From positions 48,028-112,027 of the forward strand of contig DATILD010000069.1 of the NCBI GenBank assembly GCA_035476815.1: a stretch of 64,000 bases of DNA. Reading direction: 5' to 3'. The notes under the pieces are model-generated. The model did not search any database. It was not told the origin of the DNA and saw only the letters and a list, made by a program, of their open reading frames with translations. The DNA is from Methylibium sp035476815. GTDB lineage: Bacteria > Pseudomonadota > Gammaproteobacteria > Burkholderiales > Burkholderiaceae_C. Both the position numbers and the translations under genes were made by a program. This document shows positions 53,235 through 62,337 of this stretch, piece by piece. Position 1 is the first letter of the stretch, and each line of letters opens with the position of its first letter.

Positions 53235-54743
53235 ATGAACGCCCCCGAACGCCTACCCGGCCTCGACACCGCCGCCCTCGGCCGCTTTGCCGACGCGGCC
53301 TGGGACGAGCGCATCGTCCCCGAGCTCGTCGACTACATCGCGATCCCGGCCAAGAGCCCGATGTTCGACGCCGACTGGGCGGCGCATGGCCATATCGACA
53401 CCGTGGTGCGGCGCGCCGCGGCCTGGGTCGAGTCCCAGAAGCTGGCCGGCCTGAAACTGGAAGTGATCCGGCTCGCCAACGAGGACGGCACGCCGCGCAC
53501 GCCGGTGATCTTCTTCGAACTGCAGGCCACGACGCCCGGCGGCAACGCAGCCGACGCGCCGACCGTGCTGCTCTACGGCCACCTCGACAAGCAGCCCGAG
53601 TTCAGCGGCTGGCGCAACGACCTCGGCCCCTGGACGCCGAAGCTCGAGAACGGCCTGCTCTACGGCCGCGGCGGTGCCGACGACGGCTACGCGGTCTACG
53701 CCGCCGTCACGGCGCTGCAGGCGCTCGACGCGCAGGGGCTGCCCCGGCCGCGCTGCGTCGGCCTGATCGAGACCTGCGAGGAATCGGGCTCGGGCGATCT
53801 GCCGGCCTACATCGACGCGCTGCGGCCGCGCCTCGGCGACGTGGCCCTCGTGGTCTGCCTCGACTCCGGCGCCGGCAACTACGACCAGCTCTGGCTCACC
53901 ACCAGCCTGCGCGGCAACGTCACCGGCACGCTCAAGGTCGAGGTGCTGACCGAGGGCGTGCACTCGGGCGACTCGAGCGGCGTGGTGCCGTCGAGCTTCC
54001 GCATCCTGCGCCAGCTGCTCGACCGGCTGGAAGACAGCGCCACCGGCCGCCTGCTGCCCGAGGGGCTGCACTGCGCGATTCCCGTCGAGCGCATCGAGCA
54101 GGCTCGCGAGACCGCCCGCGTGCTCGGCGACGAGGTGTGGAAGCGCTTCCCGTGGAGCTGCGGCGCGGACGGCGCGTTCACGCTGCCGACGACGACCGAC
54201 CCGACCGAGGCGCTGCTCAACCGCACCTGGCGTCCGACGCTCAGCGTCACCGGCGCGTCCGGCCTGCCGGCCATCGCCGACGCGGGCAACGTGCTGCGGC
54301 CCTACACCGCCTTCAAGCTCAGCCTGCGCCTGCCGCCGCTGGTCGACGGCCACGAGGCCGCGGTGAAGCTCAAGGCGCTGCTCGAGGACAACGCGCCCTA
54401 CCAGGCCAGGGTCACCTTCCGCCCCGACGGCCGCGCCGGCCACTGGGGCGCGACCGGCTGGAATGCGCCGACGCTCGCGCCCTGGCTGGAGGACGCGCTG
54501 CAGGCCGCGTCGCAGGCCCATTACGGCGCGCCCTGCGGCACCATCGGCCAGGGCGGCACGATCCCGCTGATGAGCCTGCTGCAGCAGGGCTTCCCGAAGG
54601 CCCAGATGATGGTCTGCGGTGTGCTCGGGCCGAAGAGCAACGCCCATGGGCCGAACGAGTTCCTGCACGTGCCCTACGGCAAGCGGCTGACGGCGGCGGT
54701 GGCGCAGGTCATCGCGGCGGCGGCGGCGCGGACGACCGCCTGA
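53235..54743 (+). CDS. M20-family metallopeptidase
   Basis: This 502-residue zinc peptidase has the metal ligands in LLYGHLDKQPE, GRGGADDGYAVY and ETCEESGSGDLPAYID and a late histidine in NAHGPNEFLHV. It resembles dipeptidases and related deacylases of the M20 family, with a lid/dimerisation domain inserted at about 200-340. A probable cytoplasmic dipeptidase; substrate unknown. It lies seven bases upstream of lrgA. Confidence 0.93.
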   Translation: MNAPERLPGLDTAALGRFADAAWDERIVPELVDYIAIPAKSPMFDADWAAHGHIDTVVRRAAAWVESQKLAGLKLEVIRLANEDGTPRTPVIFFELQATTPGGNAADAPTVLLYGHLDKQPEFSGWRNDLGPWTPKLENGLLYGRGGADDGYAVYAAVTALQALDAQGLPRPRCVGLIETCEESGSGDLPAYIDALRPRLGDVALVVCLDSGAGNYDQLWLTTSLRGNVTGTLKVEVLTEGVHSGDSSGVVPSSFRILRQLLDRLEDSATGRLLPEGLHCAIPVERIEQARETARVLGDEVWKRFPWSCGADGAFTLPTTTDPTEALLNRTWRPTLSVTGASGLPAIADAGNVLRPYTAFKLSLRLPPLVDGHEAAVKLKALLEDNAPYQARVTFRPDGRAGHWGATGWNAPTLAPWLEDALQAASQAHYGAPCGTIGQGGTIPLMSLLQQGFPKAQMMVCGVLGPKSNAHGPNEFLHVPYGKRLTAAVAQVIAAAAARTTA

Positions 54744-54750
54744 GCCCATC

Positions 54751-55122
54751 GTGATCCAGGGACTCGCGACGCTGCTGCTGTTCCAGTCCCTCGGCGAAGT
54801 CATTGCCCAGCTCAGCGGCGCACCGGTGCCGGGGCCGGTGATCGGGCTGGTGCTGCTGCTGGCCTTCCTCGTCGTGCGTCAACGTCGGGGGCTGGCCGAC
54901 TGGGCGCCGCTGGCGCAGGCCGCCGACGGGCTGCTGGCGCATCTGTCGATCTTCTTCATTCCGGCCGCGGTCGGCGTGATGCTGTACTGGGAGCCGCTGG
55001 CGCGCGAGGGGCTGGCGTGGATCGCCGCGATCGTCGCGAGCACGGTCGCGTCGATCGCCGTCACGGCGTGGTTCCTGAAGGACCGGCTGCCCGCGCCGCC
55101 CGACGAGGAAGCGCCGCGATGA
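54751..55122 (+). CDS. CidA/LrgA-family membrane protein
   Basis: This 123-residue protein has four transmembrane helices and the family start GLATLLLFQSLGEVI and PVPGPVIGLVLLL. LrgA/CidA proteins are holin-like and are proposed to modulate murein hydrolase export or overflow metabolism. The start is GTG 54751. It overlaps lrgB by ATGA, so the two are coupled. Confidence 0.9.
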   Translation: MIQGLATLLLFQSLGEVIAQLSGAPVPGPVIGLVLLLAFLVVRQRRGLADWAPLAQAADGLLAHLSIFFIPAAVGVMLYWEPLAREGLAWIAAIVASTVASIAVTAWFLKDRLPAPPDEEAPR

Positions 55123-55886
55123 ACGACGGTCTCGGCGCCCGGCTGCCGGTCGGCCTGGGGCTGGCGCTTGAGCCCTTGACCGAGGTCTGGGTCTACCTCG
55201 CGGCCACGCCGCTGTTCGGGCTGACGCTCACGCTCGGCGCCTACGTCGTGGCCGACCAGGTGTCGGCGCGCACCGGCCGCCACCCGCTCGCCAACCCGGT
55301 GCTGTGGTCGGTGCTGGCGATCATCGCGGTGCTCGCCGCGACCGGCACGCCCTACCGCCGCTACTTCGAGGGCGCGCAGTTCGTGCACTTCCTGCTCGGC
55401 ACCGCGACCGTCGCGCTGGCGATCCCGCTGGCGCGGCTGTGGCCCGAGCTGCGTGCGCGCACCGGCGCGCTGCTGACGGCGCTGGGGCTGGGCGCGTCGG
55501 TGTCGATCGTCGTCGCGCTGGGGCTGGCGTGGGCGCTCGGCGCCTCGCCGACGATGCTGGCCTCGCTGCTGCCGAAGTCGGTCACCGCGCCGATCGCGAT
55601 GGGGGTGGCCGAGAAGGTCGGCGGCTCGGCCACGCTGGCGGCGGTGTTCACCGTCACCACCGGCATCGTCGGCGCGCTGGTGGTCACGCCGCTGCTCAAT
55701 GCGATGGGGGTGCGCGACTGGGCCGCGCGCGGCTATGCGCTCGGCCTCGCGGCGCATGGCATCGGCACCGCGCGCGCCTGGTCGGTGCACCCGCGCGCCG
55801 GCGCCTACGCGAGCCTGGCGATGGGCCTGCACGGCGTGCTGGGCGCGCTGCTGCTGCCGTGGCTGGGCGGCTGGCTGAAGGCCTGA
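55119..55886 (+). CDS. LrgB/CidB-family membrane protein
   Basis: This 255-residue protein has about seven transmembrane helices and the conserved block LLPKSVTAPIAMGVAEKVGG, with ALGLAAHGIGTARAW near the C-terminus. It is the usual partner of LrgA. Normal length. Confidence 0.93.
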   Translation: MNDGLGARLPVGLGLALEPLTEVWVYLAATPLFGLTLTLGAYVVADQVSARTGRHPLANPVLWSVLAIIAVLAATGTPYRRYFEGAQFVHFLLGTATVALAIPLARLWPELRARTGALLTALGLGASVSIVVALGLAWALGASPTMLASLLPKSVTAPIAMGVAEKVGGSATLAAVFTVTTGIVGALVVTPLLNAMGVRDWAARGYALGLAAHGIGTARAWSVHPRAGAYASLAMGLHGVLGALLLPWLGGWLKA

Positions 55887-55937
55887 ACTTCCGGCCGAAG
55901 CCTCGCACCAAGGACCGCCAACCACCGCCCGGACGCC

Positions 55938-56444
55938 ATGAAGCGATTGAACGTCAACGGCAGCGTCCGCGAGTTCGACGCCGAGCCCGACACCCCGCTG
56001 CTGTGGGTGCTGCGCGAACAGCTGGGCCTGACCGGCACCAAGTACGGTTGCGGCATCGCGCAGTGCGGCGCCTGCACGGTGCATGTCGACGGGGCGCCGG
56101 TCCGCAGTTGCGCGCTGCCGGTCGGCGGCATCGGCGATCAGGCCAGGGTGGTGACGATCGAAGGCCTGTCGGCCGACCGCTCGCACCCGGTGCAGCGCGC
56201 CTGGCTCGCGCTCGACGTGCCGCAGTGCGGCTACTGCCAGAGCGGCATGATCATGGCGGCGGCCGCGCTGCTGGCCGCCACGCCGCGGCCGAGCGACGCC
56301 GACATCGACGCGGCGATGGGCAACATCTGCCGCTGCGGCACCTACAACCGCGTGCGTGCCGCGATCAAGGCGGTCGCCGCCGGCGGCGATCCGAAGCACG
56401 CCGCGGCTGGCATCGTGCACGTCGATGACACCGGAGCGGCCTGA
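55938..56444 (+). CDS. (2Fe-2S) subunit of a molybdenum hydroxylase (IorA-like)
   Basis: This 168-residue small subunit has the plant-type cluster ligands Cys38, Cys43, Cys46 and Cys58 (GCGIAQCGAC) and the second cluster QCGYCQSG and NICRCGTYNR. It transfers electrons from the molybdopterin subunit. The start is ATG 55938. It overlaps the large subunit by one base. Confidence 0.94.
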   Translation: MKRLNVNGSVREFDAEPDTPLLWVLREQLGLTGTKYGCGIAQCGACTVHVDGAPVRSCALPVGGIGDQARVVTIEGLSADRSHPVQRAWLALDVPQCGYCQSGMIMAAAALLAATPRPSDADIDAAMGNICRCGTYNRVRAAIKAVAAGGDPKHAAAGIVHVDDTGAA

Positions 56445-58657
56445 TGCGCGGCCCGCCGATCACCCGTCGCATGCTGCTGCTCGGGGGCGCGGCGCTGGCC
56501 GCATCGGGGCTCGCGGTCGGCGTCTATGTCTACGAGCGCAAGCGCCCGATCGGCCCGCCCGCGGGCCAGCCCGAGGTCAACGCCTGGGTCGCGGTGCATG
56601 CCGATGACACGGTGGTGATCCGCATCGCCCGCTCGGAGATGGGCCAGGGCGTGCTGACCGGCCTCGCGCAGCTGGTGGCCGAGGAGCTGGAGTGCGACTG
56701 GGCCAAGGTCCGCACCGAGTACCCGGCGCCCGGCGAGAACATCCGCCGCAAGTGGGCCTGGAAGAGCATGGCCACCGGCGCCAGCCAGTCGATCCGCGGC
56801 TCGCAGGACTACCTGCGCCAGGCCGGCGCCGCGGCCCGCACCATGCTCACGCAGGCGGCGGCCGACGCCTGGGGTGTGCCCGCGGCGCAATGCCGCGCCG
56901 CGCGCAGCGTCATCACGCATGGACCGAGCGGCCGCACGCTGCGCTACGGCGAGGTGGCCGAGGCGGCGGGCCGGCTGGCGGTGCCGAAGAACCTGCCGCT
57001 CAAGGCGGCCAAGGACTGGACGCTGATCGGCCGGCCGTTGGCGCGGCTCGACAGCGCGGGCAAGGTCGACGGCTCGCTCGTTTACGGCTGCGACTTCCAG
57101 CTGCGCGGTCTGCTGAATGCTGCGATCCGGCAGTGCCCGGTGATCGGCGGGCGGCTCGCCGGCGTCGATGCGGCCGCGGTGCTGGCGCGCCCCGGCGTGA
57201 AGCAGGTGCTGCGGGTCGGCGACGACGCGGTGGCGGTGGTGGCCGACACCTGGTGGCGCGCCAAGACCGCGCTCGACGCGCTGCCGGTGCGATGGGACGA
57301 GGGCCCGAACGCCGCGCTCTCCAGCCGCGCCATCGACGCGCTGGTGCAGGGCGGCCTGGCGGGCACCGATCGCGTGGCGGCCGGCCACCGGTCCGGCGAC
57401 GCCGAGGCCGCGCTCGCCGGCGCCGCGCGGCGTGTCGAGGCGGTCTATGGCTTCCCCTTCCAGCACCACGCGACGCTGGAGCCGATGAACGCGACCGCGC
57501 GCTACACCCCGGCGGCCGACGGCCGGCCGGCCCGCTGCGAGGTCTGGGCGCCGACCCAGCACCCCGAGGGCGCGCTGAATGCCGCGGCGCAGACCGCCGG
57601 CCTCGACCGCGCGCAGTGCGAGGTCCACAAGCTCGCCATCGGCGGCGGCTTCGGCCGGCGTCTCGCCGACGACTACGTGCGCCAGGTCGTGACGATCGCC
57701 CAGGCGCTGCCGGGCACGCCGGTCAAGCTGCTGTGGTCGCGCGAGGAGGACATGGCCCATGGCCACTACCACCCGATCACGCAATGCCGGCTGGTGGCAG
57801 GGCTGGACGCGGCCGGCGAGGTGCAGGCGCTGCAGATGCGCATCGCCGGCCAGTCCATCCTCGGCTCGGTGGCGCCGCAGAGCCTGAAGGGCGGCCGCGA
57901 CCCGCTGGTGTTCCAGGGCCTCGACGCGCCCGGTGGGTCCGAGGCCTCGTTCGGCTACACCGCGCTGCCGCACGTGGCGATCGAGCACGCGATGCGCAAC
58001 CCGCCGGTGCGGCCGGGCTTCTGGCGCGGCGTGAACCTGAACCAGAACATCTTCTACCTCGAGAGCTTCATCGACGAGCTGGCGCATGCCGCCGGCCAGG
58101 ACCCGCTGGCGCTGCGCCGCCGGCTGCTGGCCGGCCAGCCCCGGCCGCTGGCGGTGCTGGAGGCGGTGGCCGCGCGCGTCGGCTGGGGGCGGCCGGCGCC
58201 CGCGGTCGACGGCGAGCCGGTCTTTCGCGGCCTCGCTCGGACCATGGGCCACGGCAGCCATGTCGCGGCCTGCGCCGAGGTGTCGGTCGATGCCGCCGGG
58301 GCGCTGAAGATCCACCGCATCGTCGCCGCCACCGACTGCGGCGTCGCGGTCAATCCGCAGCAGATCGAGGCCCAGGTCGAGGGCAGCTTCGCCTTCGGGC
58401 TGTCGGCCGCGCTGTACGGCGAATGCACGGTCGAGCGCGGGCGCATCGAGCAGAGCAACTTCCATGACTACCCGGTGCTGCGGCTCGCGGCGATGCCCAA
58501 GGTCGAGACGATCGTGATGCCCTCGGGCGGCTTCTGGGGCGGTGTCGGCGAGCCGACCATCGCGCTGGCGGCGCCGGCCGTGATGAACGCGGTGTTCGCG
58601 GCCACCGGCACGCGCATCCGCCGCCTGCCGCTGGGCCGGCAGGCGCTGCGGACCTAG
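56444..58657 (+). CDS. Molybdopterin-binding subunit of an aldehyde oxidase / isoquinoline oxidoreductase-type enzyme
   Basis: This 737-residue large subunit has an N-terminal twin-arginine-type signal (TRRMLLLGGAALAASG), cofactor contacts GGGFGRRLADDYVRQ and the catalytic glutamate in GVGEPTIALA. It resembles IorB and periplasmic aldehyde oxidases, so it probably acts outside the cytoplasm with a membrane or cytochrome acceptor; no FAD subunit is present. The substrate cannot be read from the sequence. Its TAG stop is shared with the edge of a palindromic repeat. Confidence 0.92.
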   Translation: MRGPPITRRMLLLGGAALAASGLAVGVYVYERKRPIGPPAGQPEVNAWVAVHADDTVVIRIARSEMGQGVLTGLAQLVAEELECDWAKVRTEYPAPGENIRRKWAWKSMATGASQSIRGSQDYLRQAGAAARTMLTQAAADAWGVPAAQCRAARSVITHGPSGRTLRYGEVAEAAGRLAVPKNLPLKAAKDWTLIGRPLARLDSAGKVDGSLVYGCDFQLRGLLNAAIRQCPVIGGRLAGVDAAAVLARPGVKQVLRVGDDAVAVVADTWWRAKTALDALPVRWDEGPNAALSSRAIDALVQGGLAGTDRVAAGHRSGDAEAALAGAARRVEAVYGFPFQHHATLEPMNATARYTPAADGRPARCEVWAPTQHPEGALNAAAQTAGLDRAQCEVHKLAIGGGFGRRLADDYVRQVVTIAQALPGTPVKLLWSREEDMAHGHYHPITQCRLVAGLDAAGEVQALQMRIAGQSILGSVAPQSLKGGRDPLVFQGLDAPGGSEASFGYTALPHVAIEHAMRNPPVRPGFWRGVNLNQNIFYLESFIDELAHAAGQDPLALRRRLLAGQPRPLAVLEAVAARVGWGRPAPAVDGEPVFRGLARTMGHGSHVAACAEVSVDAAGALKIHRIVAATDCGVAVNPQQIEAQVEGSFAFGLSAALYGECTVERGRIEQSNFHDYPVLRLAAMPKVETIVMPSGGFWGGVGEPTIALAAPAVMNAVFAATGTRIRRLPLGRQALRT

Positions 58658-58710
58658 GGCCGGCCGACGCGGTCGGAGGGCTCGCGCCGGGGCCGCGCAA
58701 GCCGCGTTCG
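58654..58710. repeat. Solo left end of the modular palindromic family
   Basis: CTAGGGCC, then a diverged middle and TCGGAGGGCTCGCG, matches the 33-base left terminal repeat of elements A/B (58654-58686), and the following GGGGCCGCGCAAGCCGCG resembles the start of module 1. The right partner is missing. It begins at the stop codon of the hydroxylase gene. Confidence 0.7.
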
Positions 58711-58756
58711 GCGATGATGCCGGGCATGCGCCGCCGTTGCGGCCGAAAGGATCGCC

Positions 58757-59143
58757 GTGAAGCAGTACCTGTCCACCCTCGCCCTGCTGCTCGTCGCCGC
58801 GCCGGCCGCCGCCGAATGGACCGAACTGGGCGGCAACGACACGGTCACCTTCTATGCCGACACCGCGACGCTCGCGACGGCCGGCGGCATCGCCTCGATG
58901 TGGACGCTGGTCAGCTCCAAGACGCCGCGTTCCAACGGCGAGGTGAAGTTCTCGTCGATCCGCACCCGCTTCGAGTTCGACTGTGCCGGGCAGCGTATCC
59001 GCGAACTCGAGTCGCGCTTCCACGCCGGTGAAATGGGCGAAGGTGCCGTGGTTGGAGGTCATGCCGAGGCGGGTGCCTGGGAGCCGCTGGCCGAGGGCTC
59101 GGTGAAGCACGAGGTCGCGCAGCTGGCGTGCAAGAAGGGCTGA
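58757..59143 (+). CDS. Surface-adhesin E-like small secreted protein
   Basis: This 128-residue protein has a signal peptide (STLALLLVAAPAAAE) followed by a single domain with WTELGGNDTVTFYADTAT and FDCAGQRIRELESRFHAGEM. These blocks resemble the adhesin protein E family, named from Haemophilus PE and common in Burkholderiales, although binding activity in this group is unproven. ATG 58757 is preceded by AAAGGA. Confidence 0.8.
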   Translation: MKQYLSTLALLLVAAPAAAEWTELGGNDTVTFYADTATLATAGGIASMWTLVSSKTPRSNGEVKFSSIRTRFEFDCAGQRIRELESRFHAGEMGEGAVVGGHAEAGAWEPLAEGSVKHEVAQLACKKG

Positions 59144-59245
59144 GACGGATTTGCGTTCGATGGAGTCGGAGTGACTGTTCGACCAGGCTGCGTCGAAATC
59201 CTTCCTTGGTCGTAGGCGCGGCGGCCAAGGCCATCGGGTGGCCGA

Positions 59246-59287
59246 CTGCGCTCATGCCCGGGGCGCAAGCCCCGGGCATGAGCGCAG
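59246..59287. repeat. Perfect 19-base hairpin with GCAA loop
   Basis: CTGCGCTCATGCCCGGGGC (59246-59264) and its exact complement (59269-59287) flank the tetraloop GCAA. It lies between the convergent adhesin-like and nucleosidase genes in a 233-base gap holding no other feature I can see. It is probably a REP-like element or bidirectional terminator; there is no T-tract. Confidence 0.8.
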
Positions 59288-59376
59288 CAGAGCGCCCCGC
59301 CGGCCTGATCTCGCCACCAAGCGGCCCTGCGCGTGGCACCCATTCCACCGACGGTCCGAGAGGCGCCGACACGCCG

Positions 59377-60141
59377 TCAGGCCGCCGGCGGCGCCGCGGG
59401 CCCATGCAGCCAGGCGCGCAGCAGGGTGGCCGCGAACGGCCCGGCCACCTCGGCGACGAAACGGTCGTAGTCGCCCTGCGCGCGCTCGTCGGCGCGGTCC
59501 GAGATGCAGCGCAGCACCGCGAAGGGGAGGTCGCAGTCGTGACACACCTGGGCCAGCGCCACGCCTTGCCGCTCGACCGCCAGCGCGTCGGGGTGGGCGC
59601 GCTTGAGCGCCGCGTTCTCGGCCTCGGTGGCGACGAAGCGCTCGCCGCTCAGCAGCAGCCCGGCATGCACCCGCGGCACCGCGATGCCGAGCACCGCGAG
59701 CGAACCTGCCAGCGCAATGCGCTCGACCGCCAGCGCCGCCTCGGCCGCCGCCTGCAGCGCCGCGCTCAGCTCGGGGTCGGTGAGCAGGTGGGCACGCTCG
59801 CCGGCCGGCGGTTCGTGGCGCGGAAACAGCGGCACGGCATCGAGGTCGTGCGCCCGCAGCTCGCGCGCCACCACCACGTCGCCGATGCGCGCCTTCGGAT
59901 GCAGGCCGCCGGCCACGCCGACCGAGACCAGCGCCTCCGCGCCGAAGCGCTCGGCCAGCAGCGTGACCGTGGTCGCGGTGGCGACCTGACCGGGCGGCGA
60001 ACGCACCAGCACGACCTGCCGGCCATCGATGCGGCCGCTGTGGAACTCGCGGCCCGCGTGGTGATGCACGCAGGGCGCGGCGAGCAACGGCAGCAGGGCC
60101 TGCAGTTCCTCGTGCATCGCGGCCATCAGGCCCAGGGTCAT
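59377..60141 (-). CDS. 5'-methylthioadenosine/S-adenosylhomocysteine nucleosidase family protein
   Basis: This 254-residue nucleoside phosphorylase-superfamily protein has the family start LGLMAAMHEEL (the active-site Glu equivalent retained), GVAGGLHPKARIGDVVV and the ISDRAD aspartate. The ribose-binding block reads AVERQGVALAQVC, whereas E. coli MTAN has AVEMEATAIAHVC: the Met and second Glu are replaced by Arg and Gln. Purine-ribose specificity or catalysis may differ. ATG 60141 fits the family start. It is divergent from a small lipoprotein gene. Confidence 0.88.
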   Translation of the reverse strand: MTLGLMAAMHEELQALLPLLAAPCVHHHAGREFHSGRIDGRQVVLVRSPPGQVATATTVTLLAERFGAEALVSVGVAGGLHPKARIGDVVVARELRAHDLDAVPLFPRHEPPAGERAHLLTDPELSAALQAAAEAALAVERIALAGSLAVLGIAVPRVHAGLLLSGERFVATEAENAALKRAHPDALAVERQGVALAQVCHDCDLPFAVLRCISDRADERAQGDYDRFVAEVAGPFAATLLRAWLHGPAAPPAA

Positions 60142-60232
60142 GCGGCACTCCCCCCATGCGGCGACAAGACGGCGATGGTGCCACCATGGGCCGGGGCTGG
60201 CGAGCCGGCCCGGATCGGCGATGATGCGGCGC

Positions 60233-60490
60233 ATGACGACGCACCGCCCCTGGCTCCCCCTGCTCGCCGTGTTGCTGCTGGCCGCCTGCAGCAGGCTCAC
60301 GCTGGCCAACTACGACCAGGTGAAGGTCGGCATGGCCTACGAGGACGTGACCAAGCTGATCGGCGATCCGGCCCGCTGCGACGAGACGATCGGCCTGCGG
60401 GCCTGCCGCTGGGGCGACGAGCAGCGCTCGGTCGACATCACCTTCGCCGGCGGCAAGGTGCTGCTGGCGAGCGCGAAGAACCTGAAGTAG
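60233..60490 (+). CDS. Small lipoprotein with BamE-like domain
   Basis: This 85-residue protein has a lipobox signal (LLAVLLLAACSR) and a compact beta-rich domain (NYDQVKVGMAYEDVTKLIGDPA, then CRWGDEQRSVDITFAGGKVL) resembling the SmpA/OmlA (BamE-like) fold. ATG 60233 was chosen because it gives a standard lipoprotein signal length. It is probably attached to the envelope; function unknown. Confidence 0.82.
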   Translation: MTTHRPWLPLLAVLLLAACSRLTLANYDQVKVGMAYEDVTKLIGDPARCDETIGLRACRWGDEQRSVDITFAGGKVLLASAKNLK

Positions 60491-60503
60491 CCGCGCTCCG
60501 CGG

Positions 60504-62174
60504 CTACTTCGGCCGCAGCTCGCGCCGCAGGATCTTGCCGACCGGCGTCTTCGGCAGCTCGGTGCGGAACTCGACCAGCTTGGGCCGCTTGTAGCCGGTC
60601 AGGTGGGTCTCGCAGTAGCTGCGCACCTGCGCCTCGGTGAGGTTCGGGTCGCTGCGCACGAGCACCAGCTTGACCGCCTCGCCGGCCTTGGCATCCGGCA
60701 CGCCGACCGCGGCGCACTCCAGCACGCCGGGCATCTGAGTCACCACGTCCTCGACCTCGTTCGGGTAGACGTTGAAGCCGCTGACCAGGATCATGTCCTT
60801 CTTGCGGTCCACGATCTTGAAGTAGCCGCGCTCGTCGACCGTGCCGATGTCGCCGGTGCGGAAGAAGCCGTCGGGCGTCATCGCCTTCGCGGTCTCGTCG
60901 GGGCGCTGCCAGTAGCCGGCCATCACCTGCGGGCCCTTGATGCAGATCTCGCCCGCCAGGCCCATCGGCACCTCGTGGCCCTCGTCGTCGAGCAGCATGA
61001 GCTCGGTGTTCGGCATCGGCAGCCCGATGTTGCCGTTGTAGGCCTTGCTGTCGACCGGGTTGCAGGTCGCGCCGGGCGAGGTCTCGGACAGCCCGTAGGC
61101 CTCGATGATCGGGCAGCCGGTCTTCTCGAGCCACAGCTTGGCCGTGGCGCTCTGCACCGCCATGCCGCCGCCGATCGACAGCTTGAGGTGGCTCCAGTCG
61201 ACGCTGCCGAACTCGGCGTGATGGGCCAGCGCGTTGAACAGCGTGTTGACGGCCGGGAAGCTGTGGAAGACCTCGCCCTTGAGCTGCTTGAACACGGCCG
61301 GCAGGTCGCGCGGGTTGGGGATCAGGATGTTGCAGCCGCCCATGCGCATGCTCAGCATCATGTTCGCGGTGAAGCCGAAGATGTGATACAGCGGCAGCGC
61401 GCAGACGGTGACGATCTGCTGTCCGGCCGGGATGCTCTTGAGCGCCGGCTGGTACCAGGCCTCGGCCTGCAGCAGGTTGGCCACCAGGTTGCGGTGCTTG
61501 AGCACCGCACCCTTGCTGACCCCGGTGGTGCCGCCGGTGTACTGCAGCACCGCGATGTCGTCCGGTCCCACCGCGGCGGGCGTGTAGGACTTGCCGCGAC
61601 CGCCCGCGATCGCGTCGTTGAAGTCGACGGTGCCCGGCAGGCTGAAGGCCGGCACCATCTTCTTCACGTTCTTGACGACGTAGTTGACGATCAGCTTCTT
61701 CGGGAAGCCGAGCAGGTCGCCGAGCTCGGTGAGGACGACCTTCTTGGTCGGCACCGCCGCCTGCACCTGCTGCAGCACATGGGCGAAGTTCTGGAGGATG
61801 AAGATCGCCTTCGCGCCCGAGTCCTTGAGCTGGTGCTCCAGTTCGCGCGGCGTGTACAGCGGGTTGACGTTCACGACCACGTAGCCGGCGCGCAGGATCG
61901 CGGCGATCGCCACCGGGTACTGCGGCACGTTGGGCATCATCACCGCGACGCGGTCGCCCTTGGCGAGGCCCAGCGTCTGCAGATAGGCCGCCAGCGCGCT
62001 CGACAGGTCGTCGACCTGCCCGAAGGTCAGCGTCTTGCCCATGAACTTGTAGGCCGGCAGGTCGCGGTATTTCTTGAAGCTTTCCTCGATCAGCGCGACG
62101 AGCGAGCCGTACTGCTCGACGTTGACCTTGGCGGGGACGCCGGCGGGGTACTGCTTGAGCCAGAGAGGTTCCAT
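60504..62174 (-). CDS. fadD: Long-chain-fatty-acid-CoA ligase
   Basis: This 556-residue acyl-CoA synthetase activates fatty acids with ATP. The AMP-binding loop is YTGGTTGVSKGAVLKH; the adenylation motifs YGLSETSPGAT, FFRTGDIGTVDERGYF and DRKKDMILVSGFNVYPNE are complete, with the catalytic lysine near the C-terminus (PKTPVGKILRREL). The N-terminus resembles Burkholderiales FadD. Its stop faces the lipoprotein gene 13 bases away. Confidence 0.95.
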   Translation of the reverse strand: MEPLWLKQYPAGVPAKVNVEQYGSLVALIEESFKKYRDLPAYKFMGKTLTFGQVDDLSSALAAYLQTLGLAKGDRVAVMMPNVPQYPVAIAAILRAGYVVVNVNPLYTPRELEHQLKDSGAKAIFILQNFAHVLQQVQAAVPTKKVVLTELGDLLGFPKKLIVNYVVKNVKKMVPAFSLPGTVDFNDAIAGGRGKSYTPAAVGPDDIAVLQYTGGTTGVSKGAVLKHRNLVANLLQAEAWYQPALKSIPAGQQIVTVCALPLYHIFGFTANMMLSMRMGGCNILIPNPRDLPAVFKQLKGEVFHSFPAVNTLFNALAHHAEFGSVDWSHLKLSIGGGMAVQSATAKLWLEKTGCPIIEAYGLSETSPGATCNPVDSKAYNGNIGLPMPNTELMLLDDEGHEVPMGLAGEICIKGPQVMAGYWQRPDETAKAMTPDGFFRTGDIGTVDERGYFKIVDRKKDMILVSGFNVYPNEVEDVVTQMPGVLECAAVGVPDAKAGEAVKLVLVRSDPNLTEAQVRSYCETHLTGYKRPKLVEFRTELPKTPVGKILRRELRPK

Positions 62175-62337
62175 GAGGTGCTCCAGGGGGTCCAGGAATT
62201 CTGACCGGCGGCTTACACCGGCCTCTCAGGGAATCCGCTAGGCCGCTCTGGGGCGGGCCGTCTAGTCGTGGCGCGGCGACCGCCCCGGGGCGATCGACCT
62301 CGCCGCGGCCCGTCGCGCCGCGAGGCCGGGCGGCCCG

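Noticed and set aside
62205..62337. Possible terminator in the fadD-pntB gap
   Set aside because: The CGACCGCCCC/GGGGCGATCG palindrome has no loop and no T-tract; nothing supports termination.
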